From Rhodospirillales bacterium (GTDB taxonomy: Bacteria > Pseudomonadota > Alphaproteobacteria > ATCC43930 > CGMCC-115725), in contig CANJCB010000016.1 in the NCBI GenBank assembly GCA_947473305.1, positions 30,633-94,632 of the forward strand: a stretch of 64,000 nucleotides of DNA, read 5' to 3'. Position 1 is the stretch's first letter. Every line of letters begins with the position of its first letter. Below are positions 9,973 to 18,404 of the stretch, in pieces. The notes below the pieces were generated by a model. The model was not told the DNA's origin. It saw nothing but the letters and a program-made list of their open reading frames with translations, and made no database searches. The position numbers and the translations under genes are program-made.

Positions 9973-11031
9973 TTACTTTGCATCCTGCGCCGGGACCCAG
10001 AGGCCTTCGGATTTTACGTCGGGTCCGACGGCCTTCTGCTCGAAGCCGCGGGCGCCTTCGGAATATTGATGCCAGTAGAAAAGGTCCTCGTAGCGGATCG
10101 GCGGATAGCGCGCCGGATTTTCCGCCGTGACGCAGGTCGGCGCGCATTCGACGATGGCCTCGAGATCCGGAGCGAAAAAGATAGGGACCGAGAAACGGTC
10201 ATGCTCGCCGATATTGATGACGCGATGCCGGGTGGACTTAAAACGCCCGTTGCTGATGCGGACCATCGTATTGCCGGAATTGATGACGAAGGCTCCGCGC
10301 CGGGGCTCGACGATACGCCAGTGACCGGAGGGCATCTCCACCGCGAGACCGGGCACGTCTTCTTGCGCCAGGATGGTGATGAAGTTGTTGTCGGTATGAG
10401 GCGGGATTCCATATTGCCGGTTGCCCATGACCTTCTGCGGGGGATAGTGCAGCAGGGTCGTGGTGATATGCGGATCGACGAAATATTTGTCGAAATAGTC
10501 CACGGGCATATCGAGCGCCGCCGCCCAGAGCGGCAGCAGAAGCCGGCCCAAAGCCTCGCCGCGGTCGTAATACTCCAGCACGTTTTCCTTGAAGCCCGGC
10601 AGCCAGTCGGGCCAGGCGTTCGGATAGCGGAAGACCGTGCTCATGTCGTTCATCGGATGATCGGGCGGATATTCCCGATGGACGTTGAAGGAGGAATTGA
10701 GCCGGGGCTTCTGATTGAGGGAAATATTGGGCCGGTCCTCGATCCCCCGATAGGTGCCGCGGCCGATATTCTTGATGGTGCGCCGTTTTTCCAGCGGCGA
10801 CAGATGCAGACGTCTCGCTTCGCCGAACATCCGGTCGATGAGGCTCTGGGGCAGCCCGTGTCCGATGAGTTGAAAGAAGCCCACGGTCTCGGAAATCCGG
10901 CCAAGCTCCTTGCTGAGGCGTTCCCTGGCGCCCGGCTCGCCTGCGATATAGGGAGCGATATCCAGCACCGGGATGTCCTCGGTGCTGTCCGGATGTTCCA
11001 TCAGATAAACGTCGTCCGCGCCATCCATCAT
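9973..11031 (-). CDS. Isopenicillin-N-synthase-like 2-oxoglutarate/Fe(II) oxygenase
   Basis: A 352-residue non-haem iron oxygenase. The DIOX_N domain occupies the first ~130 residues. The double-stranded beta-helix then carries the metal triad His212, Asp214 (PHTDN) and His269 (STRH), with the 2-oxoglutarate-binding Arg279-x-Ser281. The ATG at 11031 is preferred because GGAG lies 8 nt upstream; longer versions would run into the previous gene. It follows the paralogue at 11066-12148 by 34 nt, so the two form an operon. They are alike throughout and probably arose by tandem duplication. Family members hydroxylate or desaturate small molecules; the actual substrate is unknown. Confidence 0.88.
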   Translation of the reverse strand: MMDGADDVYLMEHPDSTEDIPVLDIAPYIAGEPGARERLSKELGRISETVGFFQLIGHGLPQSLIDRMFGEARRLHLSPLEKRRTIKNIGRGTYRGIEDRPNISLNQKPRLNSSFNVHREYPPDHPMNDMSTVFRYPNAWPDWLPGFKENVLEYYDRGEALGRLLLPLWAAALDMPVDYFDKYFVDPHITTTLLHYPPQKVMGNRQYGIPPHTDNNFITILAQEDVPGLAVEMPSGHWRIVEPRRGAFVINSGNTMVRISNGRFKSTRHRVINIGEHDRFSVPIFFAPDLEAIVECAPTCVTAENPARYPPIRYEDLFYWHQYSEGARGFEQKAVGPDVKSEGLWVPAQDAK

Positions 11032-11065
11032 GGATGTTTCTCCAGGGTCGGAAGCAATGTGTGGC

Positions 11066-12148
11066 TCAGCCGTAGTCGCTCTCGGCGGGCGCATTCCCTG
11101 GGGTCGGGTCCACAGGCACCCAATAGCCCGCGGTCTTGTCGTCGGGGCCGGCCGCCTTGGCGAAGTTCCCCTTCTTCAGGAGATACCATTCCATGAGCTG
11201 CCGATAGGTCATCGGCTCGAACTGGGGCGGGTTCTCCGCGCTGACGCAGGTGGGCGCGCATTGGATCACGGCCTCCTGGTCGGTCCCGAAGAAGAGCGGA
11301 ACCGAATAGCGGTCGCGCCCGTCCGTATTGATGACCACATGCTTGGTCGATTTGAAGCGGCCGTTGGAGAGGCGGACCATGGTGTTGCCGCTGTTAATCA
11401 GCAGCGTTCCGGGCTTCACATCCGCCACCCGCCAATGCCCGTCCGGCATCTGCACCGCGAGGCCCGGCACGTCGTATTGCGCCAGGATGGTCATGACGGT
11501 GTTATCCGTATGAGGCTGGATGCCGTATTGGTTGTTCCCGATGACCTTCTGATGCGGGTAATAGGTCATTGTCATCGAGATATAGGGCTCCTTGAAGAAG
11601 CCGTCGAAATAGTCCGCCGGCAGATCCATCGCCGCGGCCCAGAGCGGCATCATCTTCTTGCCGAGCGCTTCCATGCTCGAATACCAGCCGACGACCTCCT
11701 CCCGAAAGCCGGGCAGCCAGTCGGGCCAGCGGTTTGGCTGGTGGAATTCGTCGTCGAGCTTCAGCTTCGGATCGTCCGGCGCGCGTTCCCGCTGCATGCT
11801 GAAAGCCGAATTGAGCGTGGGCGGCGCCACCCCGCCGAGGTTCGTCTTGTCCTCCATCGCGTCGTAGCCGGGTCGGCGGCGGCTCGCCTTTCGGATCGTG
11901 CGGAGCTTTTCCAGGGGCGATTTATGGATACGTCTGGATTCGGCGAAGATCCGGTCGATCTGGGCCTGGGGAATGCCGTGACCCGTCAGATAGAAGAAAC
12001 CGACCGTCTGGGATATCTCGCAGAGCTGTTTTCCGATCCGCTCCCGTGCCCCGGGTTTCCCCGCCAGATAGTCGCTGATATCGAGAACCGGCAGTTCCGC
12101 GGTGCTGTCGGGGTGCTCCATCAAGCGGCGTTCTTCTTCCTCGGTCAT
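11066..12148 (-). CDS. Isopenicillin-N-synthase-like 2-oxoglutarate/Fe(II) oxygenase (paralogue, first in operon)
   Basis: A 360-residue oxygenase with the same architecture as its downstream neighbour. The metal ligands are His213, Asp215 (PHTDN) and His270 (STKH), and Arg280-x-Ser282 should hold 2-oxoglutarate. The ATG at 12148 is chosen because GAGG sits 8 nt upstream; the frame extends to a TTG at 12175 with no good ribosome site. It differs from the second copy by an insertion around residues 88-115 (RKASRRRPGYDAMEDK region) that could alter the substrate lid. It is divergent from a LysR regulator, which probably controls it. Confidence 0.88.
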   Translation of the reverse strand: MTEEEERRLMEHPDSTAELPVLDISDYLAGKPGARERIGKQLCEISQTVGFFYLTGHGIPQAQIDRIFAESRRIHKSPLEKLRTIRKASRRRPGYDAMEDKTNLGGVAPPTLNSAFSMQRERAPDDPKLKLDDEFHQPNRWPDWLPGFREEVVGWYSSMEALGKKMMPLWAAAMDLPADYFDGFFKEPYISMTMTYYPHQKVIGNNQYGIQPHTDNTVMTILAQYDVPGLAVQMPDGHWRVADVKPGTLLINSGNTMVRLSNGRFKSTKHVVINTDGRDRYSVPLFFGTDQEAVIQCAPTCVSAENPPQFEPMTYRQLMEWYLLKKGNFAKAAGPDDKTAGYWVPVDPTPGNAPAESDYG

Positions 12149-12205
12149 CAGGCGATCCTCATAGACGAAGGGCAACCATAAGGCAGGCCACGGCGAGACA
12201 GAAAT

Positions 12206-12229
12206 TTATAATTGACATGTTCCATATAA
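12206..12229. promoter_or_regulatory. AT-rich near-palindrome in the LysR/oxygenase divergent intergenic region
   Basis: TTATAA (12206-12211) and ATATAA (12224-12229) form an imperfect inverted repeat with 12 nt between, in a stretch far richer in A/T than its surroundings. It lies between the divergent starts at 12148 and 12247. A TTGACA at 12212-12217 inside it could be a -35 element, though I see no convincing -10 at 17 nt. LysR proteins usually bind such a site upstream of a divergently transcribed target. The assignment is positional inference. Confidence 0.4.
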
Positions 12230-12246
12230 GCATTGGGAATGATTTT

Positions 12247-13110
12247 ATGCTCCCCGATCTCGATATCAGCCTGATGAGAACCTTCGTCGCCGTCTGCGAG
12301 GAGAGGAACGTCACCGCGGCCGCCCGGAAGCTCAACCGGACGCAGCCGGCGGTCACCCAGCAGTTGAGGCGGCTCGAAACGGCGCTCGGCAAGACCCTCT
12401 TCGACCGCAGCAACCGCCGCCTGAAAGTGAGCCGCGATGGCGAGACCTTGCTGCCCTATGCACGGGCGCTCCTTCAGATGAACGACGAGGCGCGTGACCG
12501 GCTCGTCCATCCCAAGGTCGAGGGGCGGGTCGTGCTCGGCATTCCCGACCTTTATGCGGCTAATCTCCTGCCGGAAATTCTCGCGCGCTTCGGCCAGACC
12601 TATCCGGAGGTCGGAATCGAGCTTCATTGCTCGGGCAGTCCGAGGCTTCACGACGCGGTGGGCAAGGGGGAAGTGGATCTGGCGCTGGTGAGCAAAGTGC
12701 CAGGCTATCCGGACGGACTTCTGGTCCGGCGCGAGCCTTTGGTCTGGGTGGGAAATCCCAAGCGGCCCCGCTGGCAGGACCCGGTGCTGCCTTTGGCCAT
12801 GCACCAGCATGGCTCCTATTACCGCGAGCTTGGCCTGAAGTCCCTGGACGAGGCGGGCCGCCGCTGGCGCGTCGTCTGCGTCAGCGACAGCGTGAGAGGC
12901 CTGGAAACAGCCGTCTCTGCTGGCCTGGCGATTTCACTCCTGGCGCGGTCGGGCGTACCGGGCGACCTGAAGATTCTGGGCGCGGCCGAAGGATTGCCCG
13001 CCTTGCCATCCATCGACCTCGTGCTTCGCCGCAAGCCGGGACCGGAAACGAGCGCCGCGACCCGACTGTCCGAATATATGGTCGAACAGCTCGGGAACGG
13101 TTTGGTCTAG
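12247..13110 (+). CDS. LysR-family transcriptional regulator
   Basis: A 287-residue regulator. The N-terminal winged helix-turn-helix (residues ~3-62) has the LysR signature: ISLMRTFVAV, AAARKLNRTQPAVTQQLRRLE and LGKTLFDRSNRR. The remainder is the type-2 periplasmic-binding-protein-like effector domain. The ATG at 12247 is preferred: a GGGA lies 8 nt upstream and the peptide begins MLPDLDISLM, as in relatives; an in-frame ATG at 12217 would add ten residues. It is divergent from the oxygenase pair and its stop overlaps the convergent aspartate-dehydrogenase-like gene by 4 bp. Likely target: the oxygenase operon (inference). Confidence 0.88.
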   Translation: MLPDLDISLMRTFVAVCEERNVTAAARKLNRTQPAVTQQLRRLETALGKTLFDRSNRRLKVSRDGETLLPYARALLQMNDEARDRLVHPKVEGRVVLGIPDLYAANLLPEILARFGQTYPEVGIELHCSGSPRLHDAVGKGEVDLALVSKVPGYPDGLLVRREPLVWVGNPKRPRWQDPVLPLAMHQHGSYYRELGLKSLDEAGRRWRVVCVSDSVRGLETAVSAGLAISLLARSGVPGDLKILGAAEGLPALPSIDLVLRRKPGPETSAATRLSEYMVEQLGNGLV

Positions 13111-13913
13111 CCGATCTTCAGCGGGCTTACGAGATTCTTGAGCGTCGCGATCACGGAAAGCGCCGCGATGCGGCTTGTGCGCGGGTTCTCGACGGCGGGC
13201 AGGTTTTCGATCTTGAAATTGAGGATCGCGCTCTCGGAATCCACTTCGACCTGATGGGTATTGCGGGTGAGGGTGGGATCGGCCCAGATCTCGACCATTG
13301 TCCGGTCGACGCCGATGCCGGCCAAACCGAGGGCCGCCCCGACGTTCACATTGGCGGGAAAGGCAGCCGCCGCCTCCCGCGCGGTGCCGGCGAAGACACG
13401 GACAGGCTCCTTGATCCCGGTCAGGTCGATCTTGTTCTGAACGAGATAAGGAGCGCCGACCAATCCCCCCGGTGGTTTCTTGCTGACAAGCTTGACTGAA
13501 TGGATGGTCTCTTGCGACGCGGCCACCAGACCGTCGAGCCCCAGGAGGGCACCCGAGGGGACGATGATCTGCCCGCCATGAGCGCGAGCAAGATCGACAA
13601 GATCCATATTCGCGGCCAATGCGCCGACGCTCAGGGCGACCAGTTTCCGGCCTTTCTGAAGCGCCGGTTCGGCAACCTTACGGAAGATCGAGGCGGGAAG
13701 GCTTTCGGCGATGACCTCGGCCATTTCGGCCAATTTCTGAAGCGGAACAACGGGTACGGGGTGCTTGAAGCCTTTGAGGATCGCTTCGGCGCGCGCGGCG
13801 TCCGCTTCGGCGACAGCGACGAGCTTCAGACCCGGTATGCCCTGATCCAGGGCCTCCGCAACCTTCTTTCCGATCGCGCCGAAGCCTGCCACGGCCACTG
13901 AAATGTCGCTCAT
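13107..13913 (-). CDS. nadX: Aspartate dehydrogenase-like NAD(P)-dependent oxidoreductase
   Basis: A 268-residue protein of the aspartate dehydrogenase family. The Rossmann motif GFGAIGKKV lies at residues 10-18. The family's PSGALLGLDGL segment and the C-terminal substrate domain with NVNVGAALGLAG, ADPTLTRNTHQVEV and ENPRTSRIAALS are present. The His in the NTHQ segment corresponds to the catalytic histidine. Known members oxidise L-aspartate to iminosuccinate/oxaloacetate, feeding NAD synthesis or amino-acid catabolism. No nadA or nadC is adjacent here, so a catabolic role on an aspartate-like amino acid is as likely as NAD synthesis. Its start faces the promoter of the cupin gene. Confidence 0.78.
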   Translation of the reverse strand: MSDISVAVAGFGAIGKKVAEALDQGIPGLKLVAVAEADAARAEAILKGFKHPVPVVPLQKLAEMAEVIAESLPASIFRKVAEPALQKGRKLVALSVGALAANMDLVDLARAHGGQIIVPSGALLGLDGLVAASQETIHSVKLVSKKPPGGLVGAPYLVQNKIDLTGIKEPVRVFAGTAREAAAAFPANVNVGAALGLAGIGVDRTMVEIWADPTLTRNTHQVEVDSESAILNFKIENLPAVENPRTSRIAALSVIATLKNLVSPLKIG

Positions 13914-13993
13914 CTTCCGCCTCCCGGGAAATCGTTGCCGGTTCCTAGCACGAGCATTCTCCGCGGCAAAGCGGCCAGGCGAGGTCGCAACTG

Positions 13994-14022
13994 TTTACCC
14001 GGGCTTTCGCGCTGAATATGAT
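13994..14022 (+). promoter_or_regulatory. Candidate sigma-70 promoter upstream of the cupin gene
   Basis: TTTACC (13994-13999) and TATGAT (14017-14022) are separated by exactly 17 nt, matching 4/6 and 5/6 of the housekeeping -35 and -10 consensus. The -10 lies about 41 bp upstream of the ATG at 14064, which has its own GAGGA ribosome site. This is one of the few recognisable sigma-70 promoters in the window. Confidence 0.5.
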
Positions 14023-14063
14023 GACCGGCAGGTTTTGTATGCACTCGAGAGAGGATCCGACAA

Positions 14064-14594
14064 ATGAGCGTCGCCCGACACCCCCGTCCCAAAGAGCTGG
14101 AAGGCATGCCCATCGAGGAGATCGCCGACCGCTATGTGGTCCGTTTCCGGGATCTGAAGGGCGATTGGGCGGCTTTCGAGGACGCGAAGATCGAAGGATT
14201 CAAGCGCGCCCAGCATCGCTTCATCGGCGCCGGCGGATCCGCCAAGCACGACCGCACCGACACGATGCCACCCCGCGCCTTTACGCTCAGCATCATGTTC
14301 GTGCAGCCGGGCCAGGGCAACGCCGCCCATACCCATGAGGTGGAAGAGGTCTTCTTCGTGCTTCAGGGCTATCTCAACGTCTTTTTCGAGGACGAGAGCG
14401 GCAAGCGTATCTGGAAAAAGCTCGGTCCCTGGGAATGCGCGAACTGCCCGCCCGGCGTCATCCACGGCTACGAGAACGACAGCCTGGAGCCGGTCTACTT
14501 CCAGGTCATGCTCGGCAAGGCGCGGCCCGAGGCTATGGGCTATGTGGACGAAGAGCTTTTCAAGAACCGGGACGCCCATCTGAAGACTGTTTGA
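14064..14594 (+). CDS. Cupin-domain protein
   Basis: A 176-residue protein with a single cupin barrel. The first cupin motif is intact: HTHEVEEVFFVLQG carries the H-x-H-x3-E metal ligands. The second motif lies near ECANCPPGVIHGYEN, where the distal His is present. An N-terminal helical region of about 65 residues precedes the barrel. Such cupins are metal-dependent dioxygenases, isomerases or sugar/acid-binding proteins. The downstream alpha/beta hydrolase starts 1 nt after its stop, so the two are co-translated and probably act on the same compound. Preceded by GAGGA 8 nt before the ATG and a plausible promoter. Confidence 0.82.
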   Translation: MSVARHPRPKELEGMPIEEIADRYVVRFRDLKGDWAAFEDAKIEGFKRAQHRFIGAGGSAKHDRTDTMPPRAFTLSIMFVQPGQGNAAHTHEVEEVFFVLQGYLNVFFEDESGKRIWKKLGPWECANCPPGVIHGYENDSLEPVYFQVMLGKARPEAMGYVDEELFKNRDAHLKTV

Positions 14595-14595
14595 A

Positions 14596-15501
14596 ATGGG
14601 TCCTCTTCCCGCGATCCCCGAGGAGGTCTGGGCGCTTTTCGACGAGATTGGCCCCCGCTGGCGCGAGAATGTCTCGGGCCATGTGAAGATGGTCTGCGAA
14701 GCATTGACCCCCGTCCTGAAGCTTGCGCCGAAGGATGGGATCGAGGTCCATACCGTCTCCTATGGCCCTCACGAGCGGCAAGCATTCGAAGTCTTCACGC
14801 CGCCGAGCGCCGGCAAACTGAGGCCGGCCCTGCTCTTCGTGCATGGTGGGGCCTTCGTCGAAGGCAGCCGGAACCGCACCGACGAGATCTATTCCAACGT
14901 CCTGAATTTCGCGGCCTCCAACGGCATCGTCGGGATCAATGTGGGCTACCGCCTCGCCCCAGATGCGATCTGGCCCGAGGCATCCAAGGATATCGGGACG
15001 GTGGTGCGCTGGGCCGCCTCCCATGCAGAGGAATTGGGCGTGGATCCGGCGCGGATTTTTCTGATGGGACATTCGGCCGGTGGAGCCCATGTGGCCAGTT
15101 GGGCCTATGACAAGCGGGTTCATGGCGGCGAGGGGCATGGGCTCGCCGGCCTTATCGTCGCCAGCGGGCGGGTGCGGGCGGATAACCTGCCGGAAAATCC
15201 GAACGCCCGGAAGGTCGAGGCCTATTACGGGACCGATGCCTCTATTTTCGACGACCGTTCCCCGGTCACCCACGTGACGGCCGACAGCGTGCCGACGCTG
15301 GTGACCTGGAGCGAATTCGAAAATCCGCTCATGGACCTCTATTGCTCCGAACTGGTCCATCGGTTGGCACAGGCGAAGCGACGCGGCCCCCCTGTAGTCT
15401 ATTGCCCGAGGCATAACCACACCTCGACGGTTGCTCAGATCAATACCGCCGACGACCTGCTCGGGCCTGCCATTCTGGATTTCATCGACAATCCCAGATA
15501 G
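14596..15501 (+). CDS. Alpha/beta hydrolase, hormone-sensitive-lipase/carboxylesterase type
   Basis: A 301-residue hydrolase. The oxyanion motif HGG is at residues 83-85 and the nucleophile Ser160 sits in GHSAGG. The catalytic His is likely that of CPRHNHTS near the C-terminus. No signal peptide, so cytoplasmic. It would hydrolyse an ester, lactone or amide. The gene begins immediately after the cupin stop (TGA-A-ATG), which argues for translational coupling and a shared pathway. It is convergent with the AlaX-type gene, 7 nt apart. Confidence 0.85.
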   Translation: MGPLPAIPEEVWALFDEIGPRWRENVSGHVKMVCEALTPVLKLAPKDGIEVHTVSYGPHERQAFEVFTPPSAGKLRPALLFVHGGAFVEGSRNRTDEIYSNVLNFAASNGIVGINVGYRLAPDAIWPEASKDIGTVVRWAASHAEELGVDPARIFLMGHSAGGAHVASWAYDKRVHGGEGHGLAGLIVASGRVRADNLPENPNARKVEAYYGTDASIFDDRSPVTHVTADSVPTLVTWSEFENPLMDLYCSELVHRLAQAKRRGPPVVYCPRHNHTSTVAQINTADDLLGPAILDFIDNPR

Positions 15502-15508
15502 GGCCTCC

Positions 15509-16147
15509 TCAGGGAACGTAGATCTCGATCCGTTCCTTGCCCTTGCCGATGTTCTTGCGCTTCAGGTCGATGGCCCCGACCTCGCCGGTGCGCTTCAGAT
15601 GCGTGCCGCCGCAGGGCACTTCGGCGAATTCGGCGATCTTCCAGTAACGCCGCTCGGCGGCCTCGTCGCTCCAGGCGCTGAGGATCGGCTGGTCGGAAGC
15701 CACGATGGAGCGGGCGGCTTCGGCGAGCATGGGCAGGTGCGGCGTGATCGCGCCTTCCCAGGCGAAATCGATGCGCGCTTTGTCCTCGGCGATATGGGCG
15801 CCGACCTTCTCGATGGGACCAAGGGTCTTGTAGACCAGTTCCAATACGATCTCTGCCGCAAAATGGAGCCGCATCAGGCGGTAGCGACGCGGCCAGTCGA
15901 TGGTCAGCGCGACCGGATCGCCGGCTTTCAGCCCGTGGCCCTCGTCGAGATGGTAGCGGATCTCCAGCCCGTCCTTGCGGGCCGCAAGCACAGGCCGCCC
16001 TCCGATCGTGCCACGATCGCTCTCCTGGCCGCCGGAAAGTGCATAGATGATCGTTTCTTCCAGGGTTACCTCAGTGCCCAAAACGGAGGCGACGCGGGTA
16101 GCGGCCTCCGTCCGGTAGGGATCCTGCCAGAAAAGCTTATGGGTCAT
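15509..16147 (-). CDS. Alanyl-tRNA editing protein (AlaX-type, tRNA synthetase second additional domain)
   Basis: A 212-residue free-standing homologue of the AlaRS/ThrRS editing domain, which deacylates mischarged Ser-tRNA(Ala). The N-terminal barrel contains ALSGGQESDRGTIGG. The zinc site reads His95-x3-Glu99 (RLHFAAE) and Cys179-x3-His183 (PCGGTH). The canonical family site is HxxxH plus CxxxH, so Glu99 replaces the second histidine. The gene lies 30 nt downstream of the TauD-type oxygenase gene on the same strand and is probably co-transcribed. That is an odd pairing and may mean that it acts on a different ester or amino acid. Confidence 0.8.
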   Translation of the reverse strand: MTHKLFWQDPYRTEAATRVASVLGTEVTLEETIIYALSGGQESDRGTIGGRPVLAARKDGLEIRYHLDEGHGLKAGDPVALTIDWPRRYRLMRLHFAAEIVLELVYKTLGPIEKVGAHIAEDKARIDFAWEGAITPHLPMLAEAARSIVASDQPILSAWSDEAAERRYWKIAEFAEVPCGGTHLKRTGEVGAIDLKRKNIGKGKERIEIYVP

Positions 16148-16177
16148 CGGTCGGAACCAGGTATCTCGCCCAGTGTA

Positions 16178-17191
16178 TCAGGCGGCCTCGACTTCCTCGC
16201 TCAGCTTGCCCATTTTCGACAAGGGCTTGCCGACGCAAGTGTCCATCTCCGGAACCGCTGGGCGGCCGTTGGCGACCTCCACCCAGAGGCGCAGCAGATG
16301 GCGTTTTTCCTCCGGCTTCTCGCCGTCCTTGAATTCGGCGCGGGCGTGAAGCGTGGTGAAGTTGTTCCACAGCGCCATCTCGCCGGGCTCGATCATGAAC
16401 TGGCACTGGATGTCGGGCCGGGTCGCGACCTGGCCGAAATAGGTGAGCGCTTCGTCGAACTTCTTCGGCAATTCGACGCCCAGCTTTTCCGCCGCGACGC
16501 GCTGGGCGTTGCCGTAGCGGCAACTCACCAGGCCGTTCACAGAGCAGAAGATCGGCACGTCATAGGGCGTTATCGCAGGCTCGCCCGGCTGATGCTCGCC
16601 GCGGCGATAGCTAGGATAACCCCGATAGAGCGGTTCCAAAAGATCTGGCCGGGTCGCCAGGATTTCGTTGTGCACGGCGAGCGAGCTTGCAAGCTGGCTC
16701 AAGCCGCCCTCCTTCGCCTTCCGCACGCACATCAGGCCGACGATCTCGGTCTGGTCGGTATGGGGCGCCAGTTCCATCGTGCTGCGATAGGCGCGGACAT
16801 TGGTCTGGTTGGGCTCATGGCGGACATGGCCCAGCCGGTCGCCCCAGGCGCTCTGCACGACGCCGATCCCGAGATGGGTTCCGAGGCCCCAATAGATCCG
16901 CTCGAAATCCTCTTCCGAATAGCGGTCATGGGTCACGCCGTTGAGGATGGCGACGCCCCGCCCCTTCATGATGATGTCGCGCACTTCGGTCATGAAGGCG
17001 TTGACCGCCGGATGGTCGAACTGCCGGCGGCGGACTTCCTGGGGCTTCAGGGACCGGGTCTTTGCGAGCGCCTCATCTATCGCATCGAGATGCTCGGGCT
17101 TCAGGCGATAGACGAGGCCTTCCTTGCCGCCGATCTCGCTGCTCTTCCAGGCGCTCGGATGCTCGATGCGTTTGCGATAGACTTCCGTCAT
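16178..17191 (-). CDS. TauD/TfdA-family Fe(II)/2-oxoglutarate oxygenase
   Basis: A 337-residue member of the TauD superfamily. The facial triad is His144-x-Asp146 (PHTDQ) and His282 (TLHAR). Arg297 or Arg301 (KRHLLRLW) should bind 2-oxoglutarate. It is divergent from a close paralogue of identical length (17372-18385) in which the triad falls at the same residue numbers. The two share opening (M-T-x-x-Y-R-K) and core (RYSEEDFxRIYWG) motifs. Unlike canonical TauD (about 280 residues), these have a ~50-residue N-terminal extension. Substrates of relatives include quaternary amines and sulfonates; here unknown. Confidence 0.85.
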   Translation of the reverse strand: MTEVYRKRIEHPSAWKSSEIGGKEGLVYRLKPEHLDAIDEALAKTRSLKPQEVRRRQFDHPAVNAFMTEVRDIIMKGRGVAILNGVTHDRYSEEDFERIYWGLGTHLGIGVVQSAWGDRLGHVRHEPNQTNVRAYRSTMELAPHTDQTEIVGLMCVRKAKEGGLSQLASSLAVHNEILATRPDLLEPLYRGYPSYRRGEHQPGEPAITPYDVPIFCSVNGLVSCRYGNAQRVAAEKLGVELPKKFDEALTYFGQVATRPDIQCQFMIEPGEMALWNNFTTLHARAEFKDGEKPEEKRHLLRLWVEVANGRPAVPEMDTCVGKPLSKMGKLSEEVEAA

Positions 17192-17371
17192 GTCCCAGCT
17201 CCTTTGAACGCATAAGTTTCGTGAAATCTAATCCAGGCCCGATAGCCTGCCAAGCCGGAGCACCGCCGGGTGAGCCATGCGGTCGGGACATGGCGGCGGG
17301 CTTGTCGCATGGCTGGAAATGTGTGCCCTACCAGCGTATTAAGAGTTGAGGGTGCGCGAGGAGCCAAGTCC

Positions 17372-18385
17372 ATGACCGACATCTATCGCAAACAGATTGA
17401 CCATCCGAGCGCCTGGACCGGCAAATCTCTGGGCGGCAAGGAAGCTCTGGCCCGTCGGCTCAACGCCGCTCAGCTCGATGCGATCGACGACCTTCTGGCA
17501 AAGAGCCGGCACTTGAAGCTTCAGGAGGTCACGCGGCAGGATTTCACCCATCCCGCGCTCGATCCCTTCCTGGCGGAAATCTACGAGGTGCTGCAGCACG
17601 GGCGCGGCATTGTCCTCATCCAGGGCGTCACGCCGGATCGGTATTCCGAGGAAGATTTTCAACGAATCTACTGGGGCTTCGGGACCCATTGGGGCGAGGC
17701 CGTTGTGCAGAACAAATGGGGCGACCGTCTCGGCCATGTGCGCCAGGAGAAGGACAATCCCAATGGCCGAGGCTATATCGGCAATCAGGAGCTCTCGGCT
17801 CATTCCGATCCTTATCCGCTCATCGGCCTGATGTGCATCGGTCGGGCCGAGACGGGCGGCGAAAGCCATCTCGTCAGCGGGCTCGCGCTCCACAACGAGA
17901 TGCTGAAGACGCGGCCCGATCTGCTGGAGCCGCTCTATCGCGGGCATGTCTATACGGCGCCCGACGCCCAGCGCATGGCAAAGCCCGTGACCGATTATGA
18001 GATCCCCGTCTTCTCGGTGACGGAGGGGGTGTTGAGCAGCCTCTACCTCCGCTCGTCGATGGATCGCGCGACGGTCGCCTTGGGAACGTCACTTCCGGCT
18101 GACCTTCAGGAAGCGCTCGATCATCTCGACGCCTTGGCGGCGCGAGAGGATATCCGGATCGCCTTCACGCTCGAGCCCGGCGACATGCTGCTTGTGAACA
18201 ATTACACGGCGCTCCATGCCCGCGAGCCCTTCGAGAATTCGGAGCGCAACACGCGCCACCTTCTGCGCCTCTGGCTGAAGGTGCCGGAAGGCCGACCCGT
18301 TCATCCGGCGCTGGCGCGCTACAGCGCCACCTACGAACAGATGTATCGCGACCAGATGGCCGCCGAACGCGCGAAGGCTCATTGA
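17372..18385 (+). CDS. TauD/TfdA-family Fe(II)/2-oxoglutarate oxygenase (paralogue of 16178-17191)
   Basis: A 337-residue oxygenase with His144-x-Asp146 (AHSDP) and His282 (ALHAR), aligned without offset to the divergent copy. The ATG at 17372 has GAGGAG 9 nt upstream; in-frame GTG codons further 5' lack one. It differs from its twin in the cleft (HSDPYPL versus HTDQTE), suggesting a different substrate rather than redundancy. A metallo-beta-lactamase-fold hydrolase follows 19 nt downstream, so the oxygenase product may be a thioester or ester handled by that enzyme (inference). About 180 bp separates the two divergent starts. Confidence 0.85.
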   Translation: MTDIYRKQIDHPSAWTGKSLGGKEALARRLNAAQLDAIDDLLAKSRHLKLQEVTRQDFTHPALDPFLAEIYEVLQHGRGIVLIQGVTPDRYSEEDFQRIYWGFGTHWGEAVVQNKWGDRLGHVRQEKDNPNGRGYIGNQELSAHSDPYPLIGLMCIGRAETGGESHLVSGLALHNEMLKTRPDLLEPLYRGHVYTAPDAQRMAKPVTDYEIPVFSVTEGVLSSLYLRSSMDRATVALGTSLPADLQEALDHLDALAAREDIRIAFTLEPGDMLLVNNYTALHAREPFENSERNTRHLLRLWLKVPEGRPVHPALARYSATYEQMYRDQMAAERAKAH

Positions 18386-18404
18386 GCCAGTCAGGACTTC
18401 CAGG

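Noticed and set aside
13107..13913. NAD biosynthesis cluster
   Set aside because: The aspartate-dehydrogenase-like gene lacks nadA and nadC beside it, so pathway membership was not claimed.
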